A stretch of 64,000 bases of DNA, from assembly GCF_006912135.1 (NCBI RefSeq), contig NZ_VIRS01000030.1, positions 27,872 through 91,871 of the forward strand, read 5' to 3'. Made by a program: the position numbers and the translations under genes. Source of the DNA: Cryptosporangium phraense. Its GTDB lineage: Bacteria > Actinomycetota > Actinomycetes > Mycobacteriales > Cryptosporangiaceae. Below are positions 41,277 to 48,108 of the stretch, piece by piece. Each line of letters starts with the position of its first letter. Position 1 is the stretch's first letter. The notes beneath the pieces are model-generated. The model did no database searches. It was not told where the DNA came from and saw nothing but the letters and a program-made list of their open reading frames with translations.

Positions 41277-42176
41277 CTAGGCCGGCCGGGGCGGAGCCAG
41301 GAAGCGCGTGAGGGAGCGGGCCAGCGGCTCCGCGGCCTCCTCGGGCAGGAAGTGCCCGGCCGTCAGCGGGCCGCCGGAGACGTCGTCGGCCCAGCGCCGC
41401 CAGACGTCGAGCGGTCCGGCGGACGTCGTGCCCTCCTCCGCGCCCCAGTGGACGAGCACCGGGCACGTCAGGCGCCGGCCGGCCGCGCGGTCGGCGAGGT
41501 CGTGCCCGCGGTCGAGATGGAACGCGGCCCGGTACTCGGCGCACACCCGCGCGATCGTCTCGGGCGAGTAGGCCGCCACGTACCGCTCGACGGCGTCCGG
41601 CGGGAGGGGCTCGCCCGCCCAGGACGCGAGGATCCAGCGGACGAGGTAGTCGGCGCTCGCCGCGAACACCCGCTCGGCGAACGGCTGGGCCAGGAAGAAG
41701 AACGGCCAGTAGTCGAGGGCCGCGTCCGGATCCAGGCGTTCGAACTGCTCGGCCGTCGGAATGACGCTGAGCACGGCGAGCCGCTCGACGACGTCCGGAT
41801 GGTCGAGGGCCAGCCGGTAGCCGGCGCGCGCGCCGCGGTCGTGCCCGACGACCGCGAAGCGGGCGAAGCCGGCCGAGCGCATGAGTGCGACCAGCTCCCG
41901 GGCCATCTCGCGCTTGCTGTAGCCCTCGCCGAGCGGGCCGCCCGGCGCGGCCTCGCTGGTGCCGTAGCCCTTCAGGTCGCACACGACCACCGTGCGGGAC
42001 CCGGCCAGCGCCGGGGCGACCGACCGCCAGCAGTAGTGGGTCTGCGGGAAACCGTGCAGCAGCAGGACGGCCGGCCCGCTCCCGCGCCGTCCGACGCGGT
42101 AGCGGGACGACCCGACCTCGATCGTCGAGTAGTCGAAGCCGTCGAGGGGGTCGAGGCGGTCGACGCCGGTCGTCAT
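41277..42176 (-). CDS. Haloacid-dehalogenase-like alpha/beta hydrolase (fluoroacetate dehalogenase family)
   Basis: A 299-residue alpha/beta hydrolase. HGFPQTHYCW is the oxyanion loop. GHDRGARAGY carries nucleophile Asp113 and the Arg114/Arg117 carboxylate-binding pair typical of haloacetate dehalogenases. GGPLTAGHFLPEEAAE holds the base histidine. At DYWPFFFLAQP, the place where true fluoroacetate dehalogenases have His-Trp, this protein has Pro-Phe, so the halide pocket seems changed. It is last in a minus-strand set: SDR, tautomerase, hydrolase. A carboxylate-containing ester or epoxide substrate is possible. Confidence 0.82.
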   Translation of the reverse strand: MTTGVDRLDPLDGFDYSTIEVGSSRYRVGRRGSGPAVLLLHGFPQTHYCWRSVAPALAGSRTVVVCDLKGYGTSEAAPGGPLGEGYSKREMARELVALMRSAGFARFAVVGHDRGARAGYRLALDHPDVVERLAVLSVIPTAEQFERLDPDAALDYWPFFFLAQPFAERVFAASADYLVRWILASWAGEPLPPDAVERYVAAYSPETIARVCAEYRAAFHLDRGHDLADRAAGRRLTCPVLVHWGAEEGTTSAGPLDVWRRWADDVSGGPLTAGHFLPEEAAEPLARSLTRFLAPPRPA

Positions 42177-42185
42177 CGCTCCACG

Positions 42186-42395
42186 CTAGCTGCGGCCGCC
42201 GAGCATGTCGGCGGTGAGGACGGTGCCGCCGAGGCCCCAGCCGCCCTCGGCCACCTCGTCGACCAGGACCAGCGTGTTCGCGCGGGCGCGCTCGCCGTAC
42301 ACGGCCGCGTAGGCGTCGGTGACGGCGTCGATCAGCTTCTGCTTGGACTCCGGCGTGAGCGTGTCGGCCGGGACCTTGAGGTTGGCGAACGGCAT
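42186..42395 (-). CDS. 4-oxalocrotonate tautomerase-family protein
   Basis: A 69-residue protein beginning MPFANLKVP, so Pro1 would be the catalytic base after Met removal. The rest fits the beta-alpha-beta tautomerase fold (LTPESKQKLIDAVTDAYAAVYG, NTLVLVDEVAEGGWGLGG). Members are hexameric keto-enol tautomerases. Its start codon shares one base with the upstream SDR stop, and the hydrolase gene begins 10 bases downstream, so the three are one operon. Confidence 0.88.
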   Translation of the reverse strand: MPFANLKVPADTLTPESKQKLIDAVTDAYAAVYGERARANTLVLVDEVAEGGWGLGGTVLTADMLGGRS

Positions 42396-43129
42396 CAGGC
42401 GATCCCTCCGTTGGTGCGAATGATCTGTCCGTTGACCCAGTGGCCGGCCTCGCTGCCAAGGAACGCGACCACGTTGGCGATGTCCTGCGGCTCGCCGAGC
42501 CGCTCCAGCGGCGGCTGCTTGGCCAGGTGCTCGATCGTCGCCTCGTCCTTGCCGTCGAGGAACAGGTCGGTGGCGGTCGGGCCGGGGGCGACGGTGTTGA
42601 CCGTGATGTTCCGTCCGCGCAGCTCGCGGGCGAGGATGAGCGTCATCGCCTCGATCGCGCCCTTGCTGGCGGTGTACCCGGCGTAGGTCGGGAACTGCAG
42701 TCCGACGACCGACGTCGAGAACAGGACGATCGACCCGCCGTCGCGCAGCCGCCGGGCCGCCTCGCGGGCCACGACGAACGCGCCCCGGATGTTCGTGCGG
42801 TGCATCGCGTCCAGATCGTCGAGATTCAGGTCGGCGACGGTGGAGAGGACCATCCGGCCGGCCGCGTTGACGACGACGTCGACGCCGCCGAACTCCTTCT
42901 CGGCCCGGTCGAACAGCGCGCCGACCGCCGTCTCGTCGGCGATGTCGCCGGCGACCGCGACGGCGCGGCCGCCGGCCGCGGTGATCTCCTCGACGACCTC
43001 GGTCGCCGCGTCGGTGCGCCCGGCGTAGCCGACGACGACCGCGACGCCCTGGGACGCCAGGGTGGTCGCGACCGCCCGGCCGATCCCGCGCGAGCCGCCG
43101 GTGACGATGGCGACGCGTGTCTCACTCAT
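42395..43129 (-). CDS. Short-chain dehydrogenase/reductase
   Basis: A 244-residue classical SDR. The nucleotide-binding motif is TGGSRGIG, VVNAAG is the structural motif, and the catalytic set is Ser (LFSTSVVGLQF), Tyr and Lys (YAGYTASKGAI). APGPTATDLF and the C-terminal GHWVNGQIIRTNGGIA are typical of 3-oxoacyl-ACP-reductase-like SDRs using NADP(H). ATG 43129 follows GAGAGGAA. It heads an operon with a tautomerase and a hydrolase, and diverges from a TetR gene with shared operator-like sites. Confidence 0.92.
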   Translation of the reverse strand: MSETRVAIVTGGSRGIGRAVATTLASQGVAVVVGYAGRTDAATEVVEEITAAGGRAVAVAGDIADETAVGALFDRAEKEFGGVDVVVNAAGRMVLSTVADLNLDDLDAMHRTNIRGAFVVAREAARRLRDGGSIVLFSTSVVGLQFPTYAGYTASKGAIEAMTLILARELRGRNITVNTVAPGPTATDLFLDGKDEATIEHLAKQPPLERLGEPQDIANVVAFLGSEAGHWVNGQIIRTNGGIA

Positions 43130-43140
43130 GGGTTCCTCTC

Positions 43141-43229
43141 TATCATCGATACGGCCTTTACGTAACGCCGCTATGTAGCGACCGTAGCATGGTTCGTAGC
43201 GTTGACAAGGGTGACGCGTATCATCGATA
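43141..43229. promoter_or_regulatory. Divergent control region with two identical TATCATCGATA sites
   Basis: The 11-base sequence TATCATCGATA (arms TATC and GATA) occurs at 43141-43151, just before the SDR start, and at 43219-43229, two bases before the TetR ATG. A TTGACA lies at 43202-43207. This is the expected layout for a TetR repressor controlling both itself and the SDR operon. Confidence 0.6.
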
Positions 43230-43231
43230 GC

Positions 43232-43945
43232 ATGACCGTCACCGAGACCGAGCTCCGGACCGCGATGATCGCGGCGGCCGAGCAGCAGCTGGCGTCGTCC
43301 GCCGGCCGGGACATCGCGACCCGGGCCGTGTGCGAGGCCGTGGGCGTCAGCCAGCCGGTGCTGTACCGGCTGTTCGGCGACAAGCGTGGCCTGCTCGACG
43401 CGGTCGCCGACGCCGGGTTCGAGCGGTACGCGGCGCTGAAGGCGGCACAGCCGGCGACCGGGGATCCGGTCGCCGATCTGCGGGCCGGGTGGGACCAGCA
43501 CATGGCGTTCGCGCGAGAGAACCCGGCGCTCTACCAGCTGATGTTCGCGCCCCGGCCGCAGGCCCACTCGGGCGCCCGGGCGCGGGTGTTCGGGCTGCTC
43601 GAGGCGCAGCTCGTGCGGTGCGCGGCGGCCGGGGCACTGACGGTCGCGCCGGGGGTGGCGGCCCAGCTGATCCTCTCGGCGAACGTCGGGGTGGCGCTGA
43701 ACCTGATCGCGCAGCCGGAGCTGTTCGACTCCGCGTCGCTGTCGGGGCAGATGCGCGACACGGTGTTCGGGGCCGTGCTGACGACGGCCGCCGCGCCCGC
43801 GGAGCCGGATCCGGTGTCCGCGGCGGCGCTGCGGCTCCGGTCGCAGTTGCGGGTGGCCGGGACGCCGGCCCTGGAGCCGGCCGAGGCGACGCTGCTCGAG
43901 GTGTGGCTCGACCGGATCGCCGGGACGGTCAGGCGCGGGCGGTGA
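43232..43945 (+). CDS. TetR-family regulator of the SDR operon
   Basis: A 237-residue regulator. The helix-turn-helix is TRAVCEAVGVSQPVLYRLFGDKRGLLDAV. The C-terminal domain resembles the WHG/TetR_C group (MAFARENPALYQLMF). ATG 43232 is chosen; it has no ribosome site but lies directly after an operator-like repeat. It diverges from the SDR-tautomerase-hydrolase operon, and each side of the gap holds the same 11-base sequence. The last 17 bases overlap the convergent methyltransferase gene. Confidence 0.88.
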   Translation: MTVTETELRTAMIAAAEQQLASSAGRDIATRAVCEAVGVSQPVLYRLFGDKRGLLDAVADAGFERYAALKAAQPATGDPVADLRAGWDQHMAFARENPALYQLMFAPRPQAHSGARARVFGLLEAQLVRCAAAGALTVAPGVAAQLILSANVGVALNLIAQPELFDSASLSGQMRDTVFGAVLTTAAAPAEPDPVSAAALRLRSQLRVAGTPALEPAEATLLEVWLDRIAGTVRRGR

Positions 43946-44726
43946 TCATCCAGCAGGCGGCGGTCCAGCGGACCCGGTCGCCGTCGACGTAGGGCTCGTA
44001 GGCGGCCCGCACCGCCTCGACCGCGCGCGCCCGGGTCGGTTCGTCCAGGCTCTCGCGCACGAGTGCGAGCGGGCCGAACGTCGTGAAGTACCCGACGAGA
44101 TCACGCTCGGCCATCGACAGCTCGAGATCCACCGGCTCCAGCGCGACGTCGTGCCAGCTGGGCGCGACGATCCGGCGCACGACGTCGGGATCGGCGAACG
44201 CGAACCGGCCGGGGGCGTCCGGCGGGCTGACCGGCAGGTCGGGCACGAGCGGGCCGGCGGCCTCCTCGGTGACGGTCAGGAACGGGTTGTCCGCCGGCCG
44301 GCGCCAGACCAGGCACCGCAGCGCCCCGCCCGGACGGGTCGCCCGCCGCAGGTTCGCGAACGCGGCGGGCGGATCGGGGAAGAACATCACGCCGAACCGG
44401 GACACGACCGCGTCGAAGCCGGCCGCCGGGAAGTCGTGCTCCTGCGCGTCGGCCCGGACGAACGTCGCCGTCGACCCCTCCTCGGTGGCCCGGGCCCGCG
44501 CGGCCGCGATCATCGGTTCGGACACGTCGACGCCGACCGCTGCGTCGGCCCGGCGGGCGAGCGCCACGGTCGTCGACCCGGTGCCGCAGCCGACGTCGAG
44601 CACGCGCCGGGCGCCGGCCACCGCGTCGACCAGGGCCGTCTCCAGCGGGCGCATGATGTCGTCGAGCAGTGAGCGGTTGGTGACCCAGGCCTGGCCGCGG
44701 GGTCCGTTCCAGCTGTCTGCGGGCAT
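43929..44726 (-). CDS. Class I SAM-dependent methyltransferase
   Basis: A 265-residue methyltransferase. Motif I is RRVLDVGCGTGSTTVALARRA (SAM-binding loop), with the acidic residue at VGVDVSEPM. Later motifs are VRADAQEHDFPAAGFDAVVSRFGVMFF and RPGGALRCLVWR. This is a small-molecule type (UbiE/COQ5-like). The substrate cannot be inferred, as no biosynthetic partner lies next to it. ATG 44726 begins MPADSWNGPRGQAWV; a longer frame to 44921 exists. Confidence 0.9.
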   Translation of the reverse strand: MPADSWNGPRGQAWVTNRSLLDDIMRPLETALVDAVAGARRVLDVGCGTGSTTVALARRADAAVGVDVSEPMIAAARARATEEGSTATFVRADAQEHDFPAAGFDAVVSRFGVMFFPDPPAAFANLRRATRPGGALRCLVWRRPADNPFLTVTEEAAGPLVPDLPVSPPDAPGRFAFADPDVVRRIVAPSWHDVALEPVDLELSMAERDLVGYFTTFGPLALVRESLDEPTRARAVEAVRAAYEPYVDGDRVRWTAACWMITARA

Positions 44727-44890
44727 CGCGCCGTCTCCTCTGGTGTCCGTTTCGCGTTCGGTGCCACCGTTCCACGTCACGAGGCCGAGACGGGCCGGCC
44801 GGCGCGCCGCCGGCGGTTTCCGTCGAACCGTTACACGGATTCGCGGTAATACCGTGCGTAGCGGTGAGCGGGTGCCCCTAGGATTCCACT

Positions 44891-45736
44891 GTGGCCAGCA
44901 ACGACTGGATGATCGAGTCATCCAACCAGGCGGCCGACCGTGAGCCGGTCGAGTTGCACCCGGAGCGCCCCCACCCGGCGCGGGTCTACGACTACCTGCT
45001 CGGTGGGAACACGAACTTCGCGTCCGATCGGGCCGCCGCCGAGGCCGGGCTGACCGTGAACGAGGGCGCGCGGACGACCGCGCGGTCCAACCGCGAGTTC
45101 CTCCGCCGGGCGGTCACGTTCCTGGCCCGCGACGCCGGCGTCCGGCAGTTCGTCGACGTCGGCACCGGCTTACCGACCGCGCCGAACGTGCACGAGACCG
45201 CCCACGCGATCGCGCCCGAGAGTCGGGTCGTCTACACCGACAACGACCCGATCGTCGCCGCCCACGCTCGCGCGCTGCTCACCAGCGAGCCCGGCACCGG
45301 CCCGACCAGCTACCTCGAGGCCGACCTGCGCGACCCGGAGACGATCCTCGCCCAGGCCCACCAGCTCCTCGACTTCACCCAGCCGATCGGCCTGCTGCTC
45401 ATCGCGGTGACGCACCACGTCGACGACGAGGACGACCCGCACGCGGTGGTCGCCGACCTCGTCGGGCGGCTGCCCTCGGGGTCGTATCTGGCGCTGTCAC
45501 AGATCACCGACGAGTTCCGGCCCGAGTGGCACGAGGTCTCGAAGGACTTCGCCCGGCGCGGCGGCGTGCTCCGCCCGCGGCCGCGGGCGTCGATCGAACG
45601 TTTCTTCACCGGGCTGGAGCTGGTCGAGCCCGGGTTGCAGGTGGTGAATCGCTGGCGTCCGGACGACACCGACGTCTACCGCGATCTGGACGAGGGTGGG
45701 GTGTCCGTCCTGGGCGCGGTCGCCCGCAAGCCGTGA
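44891..45736 (+). CDS. S-adenosyl methyltransferase, Methyltransf_19 family, copy 1
   Basis: A 281-residue member of an actinobacteria-specific methyltransferase family. Conserved parts are HPARVYDYLLGGNTNFASDR, a motif-I-like FVDVGTGLPTAPNVHE, VVYTDNDPIVAAHARALL and GSYLALSQITDE. Targets of the family are largely unknown. It starts with GTG. The next gene is a close paralogue 27 bases downstream; the two are about four-fifths identical by eye, so they arose by recent tandem duplication. Confidence 0.9.
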   Translation: MASNDWMIESSNQAADREPVELHPERPHPARVYDYLLGGNTNFASDRAAAEAGLTVNEGARTTARSNREFLRRAVTFLARDAGVRQFVDVGTGLPTAPNVHETAHAIAPESRVVYTDNDPIVAAHARALLTSEPGTGPTSYLEADLRDPETILAQAHQLLDFTQPIGLLLIAVTHHVDDEDDPHAVVADLVGRLPSGSYLALSQITDEFRPEWHEVSKDFARRGGVLRPRPRASIERFFTGLELVEPGLQVVNRWRPDDTDVYRDLDEGGVSVLGAVARKP

Positions 45737-45763
45737 CTCCGAGCCGACCCCGAAGGACTTCCC

Positions 45764-46612
45764 GTGAGCAACAACGACTGGATGATCGAGTCGTCCAACG
45801 AAGCCGCCGACCGTGAGCCGGTCGAGCTGCACCCGGAGCGCCCCCACCCGGCGCGGGTCTACGACTACCTGCTCGGCGGCAACACGAACTTCGCGTCCGA
45901 CCGGGCCTTCGCCGAGGCGGCGCTGAAGCTCAACGAAGGCACCCGGACGACCGCGCGGTCCAACCGCGAGTTCCTGCGCCGGGCGGTCACGTTCCTCACC
46001 CGCGACGCCGGGATCCGGCAGTTCATCGACATCGGCACCGGGTTACCGACCAGCCCGAACGTGCACGAGATCGCGCACTCGATCGCGCCCGAGAGCCGGG
46101 TCGTCTACACCGACAACGACCCGATCGTCGCCGCCCACGCTCGCGCGCTGCTCACCAGCGAGCCGGGAACCGGCCCGACGACCTACATCGAGGCCGACCT
46201 CCGCAAGCCGGAGACGATCCTCTCCCAGGCCCACGAGATCCTCGACTTCACGCAGCCGATCGGCCTGCTGCTCATCGCGGTCACCCACCACCTCAAGAAC
46301 GACGAGGACCCGCAGGCGGTCGTCGCGGCGGTGGTCGACGCGCTGCCGTCCGGGTCGTACCTGGCGCTGTCGCAGATCACCGACGAGTTCCGGCCGGAGC
46401 AGTGGCACGCGATCGAGGCCGACTTCGCCCGGCGCGGCAGCGTGCTGACCCCGCGGCCGCGGGCGTCGATCGAGCAGTTCTTCACCGGCCTGGAGAAGGT
46501 GGACCCGGGGCTGCAGGTCGTGAACCGGTGGCGGCCCGAGGAGAGCGACGCGTACAAGGACCTCAGCGAGGGCGAGTGTTCGCTGTTGGGTGCGGTCGCG
46601 CGGAAGGCTTGA
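45764..46612 (+). CDS. S-adenosyl methyltransferase, Methyltransf_19 family, copy 2
   Basis: A 282-residue paralogue of the preceding protein, with the same start (NNDWMIESSNEAADREP), GGNTNFASDR, IDIGTGLPTSPNVHE and TDNDPIVAAHARALL. Differences cluster in the helices after residue 60 and in the C-terminus (EESDAYKDLSEGECSLLG). It begins with GTG. The tandem pair is probably co-transcribed. Retained SAM-binding residues suggest both copies are active. Confidence 0.9.
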   Translation: MSNNDWMIESSNEAADREPVELHPERPHPARVYDYLLGGNTNFASDRAFAEAALKLNEGTRTTARSNREFLRRAVTFLTRDAGIRQFIDIGTGLPTSPNVHEIAHSIAPESRVVYTDNDPIVAAHARALLTSEPGTGPTTYIEADLRKPETILSQAHEILDFTQPIGLLLIAVTHHLKNDEDPQAVVAAVVDALPSGSYLALSQITDEFRPEQWHAIEADFARRGSVLTPRPRASIEQFFTGLEKVDPGLQVVNRWRPEESDAYKDLSEGECSLLGAVARKA

Positions 46613-46646
46613 CCTCGAGTTCGGTTGAGGTTCTAGCGTCGGGCGC

Positions 46647-47099
46647 ATGACGCGACCGACGCTTGCCGACCCGTCCGCCCAGGCCGCCGCCGAGACCGTG
46701 GCCCGGGATTTCGCCGCCACGCTGCAGCGCGGCGGCGACACGATGGATGCCGACGAATACGACCGCTGGTTCGCCGACGACGTGCTGTGGGGCAGCCCGT
46801 ACGGCCTGACGCTGACCGGATTCGCCCCGCTGAACAGCGTCCACCAGAGGTTGATGGACGCGGTGCGCCACGCGCCGGATCCGGACGCACCGGCGCAGGG
46901 CGCGCCGGCCTCGGTCTTCGAGGTCGTGACCGCGGCGACGGTCGCGCCGGGCGTGGTCGTCACGCAGATCCGGCGGGCGGCGCTGGTGGAGGGTGGGTTC
47001 TCGGAGCTGGCGCTGTACGTGCTGGTGGAGCGCGACGGCGGGTGGTGGCTGGCCGCGGCCCAGAACACTCCGGTGCGTCCGGCCGTCACCGCCGATTAG
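46647..47099 (+). CDS. SnoaL-like / DUF4440-type protein
   Basis: A 150-residue cone-shaped alpha+beta-barrel protein of the NTF2 superfamily: DEYDRWFADDVLWGSPYGLTLTGF, a central strand PASVFEVVTAATVAPGVVVTQIRR and WWLAAAQNTPVRPA. The family includes small-molecule cyclases, ketosteroid isomerase-like enzymes and binding proteins; none can be chosen here. It follows the methyltransferase pair by 34 bases on the same strand. Confidence 0.8.
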   Translation: MTRPTLADPSAQAAAETVARDFAATLQRGGDTMDADEYDRWFADDVLWGSPYGLTLTGFAPLNSVHQRLMDAVRHAPDPDAPAQGAPASVFEVVTAATVAPGVVVTQIRRAALVEGGFSELALYVLVERDGGWWLAAAQNTPVRPAVTAD

Positions 47100-47144
47100 G
47101 CTGCTGGGGCCCCGGATTTCCGGGCCGGTCCCGGGAGGCGGACG

Positions 47145-47699
47145 ATGGCGACGGTTCACGACACGACGCTGGTCCCGTCGAAGCTGGAGCTGCTGGCGGT
47201 GTGGATACCGAGGCAGCCCTGGTACGGCGGTGCGGGCGATCCGGAGCTGCGCAAGGCCGGCGGCTTCCGGCTCGACGATCCGGCCGGGGAGGTCGGGATC
47301 GAGCTGATGGTCGTCGTCGACGTGCGCGGGCCGGAGACCGGCAGCTACCTGGTGCCGATGACGTACCGGAGCGAGCCGCTGCCCGGCGCCGACGGGGCGC
47401 TGATCGGGACGATGGAGCACGGCGTGCTCGGAAAGAGGTACGCGTACGACGCGCCGCACGACCCGGTGTTCCGCGAGTGCCTGCTGGCGCTGGTGCACGG
47501 CAAGGCGGTGCCGCAGGCGCAGTCCCGGAGCGACACCGTGGACACGTCGGTGCGGGTGGTGGCGGTGCCGGACGCGGTGGGGGCGGACATCGTGCGGGTC
47601 CTGACGCCGACCGGGGCCGCGCCCGCGGCCGGCGAGGTGTCGGTGCCCTACACCCTGGCCGACGAGCCCGTCCGCGCCGTCGTCGCCCGCGCGATCTAG
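47145..47699 (+). CDS. Stand-alone maltokinase N-terminal cap-like protein
   Basis: A 184-residue protein resembling the N-terminal cap of actinobacterial maltokinase (Mak_N_cap): KLELLAVWIPRQPWYGG, DPAGEVGIELMVVVDVRG, YLVPMTYRSEPLPGADGALIGTMEHGVLGKRYAYDAPHDPVFRE. The kinase domain that normally follows is absent, and no kinase gene lies nearby. Stand-alone copies occur in actinobacteria with unknown roles. ATG 47145 follows GGGAGG. It ends with a 4-base overlap of the convergent DoxX gene. Confidence 0.75.
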   Translation: MATVHDTTLVPSKLELLAVWIPRQPWYGGAGDPELRKAGGFRLDDPAGEVGIELMVVVDVRGPETGSYLVPMTYRSEPLPGADGALIGTMEHGVLGKRYAYDAPHDPVFRECLLALVHGKAVPQAQSRSDTVDTSVRVVAVPDAVGADIVRVLTPTGAAPAAGEVSVPYTLADEPVRAVVARAI

Positions 47700-48088
47700 G
47701 GCTTCGTCGCGGCTCGGGCCCAGGCGACCAGGGCCGGTTGGCCCAGCAGACGCAGGGCCCGCTTGCGGTCGGTGTCGAGGCCGAAGCCGTCCTTGTGCTC
47801 GGTGTACTGGGCGACGTTGCCCGGGAACACGGCGACGAAGAAGCCGGCGACCAGCGTGCCCAGGCGGCGGCGGGCGGGCTGGCGCCAGGTGGTGAGCAGC
47901 GCGGTGCCGAGGGCCAGCTCGACGATGCCGGACGCGAGCACGACCGTGTCGGGGTCGGCCGGGAACCAGCTCGGCACCTGGGCCCGGAACTCCTCCCGGG
48001 CCACGGTCAGGTGGGACGCCCCCGCGGTGAGCAGCACCGCCCCCAGCGCAACCTGCCCGGCACCCCGCACCACGTCTGCTTTCGCCAT
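47696..48088 (-). CDS. DoxX-family membrane protein
   Basis: A 130-residue protein with four hydrophobic helices. DoxX features include ALGAVLLTAGASHLTVAREEFRAQVPSWFP, IVELALGTALLTTWRQPARRRLGTLVAGFFVAVFPGNVAQY and a basic end. DoxX proteins are linked to quinol or thiol redox processes in membranes, but this branch is uncharacterised. It lies 20 bases downstream of the alpha-galactosidase gene's stop, so reads from the same strand could reach it only after a separate promoter. Confidence 0.85.
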   Translation of the reverse strand: MAKADVVRGAGQVALGAVLLTAGASHLTVAREEFRAQVPSWFPADPDTVVLASGIVELALGTALLTTWRQPARRRLGTLVAGFFVAVFPGNVAQYTEHKDGFGLDTDRKRALRLLGQPALVAWARAATKP

Positions 48089-48108
48089 GCTCCCTTCCTA
48101 CCTCACGA

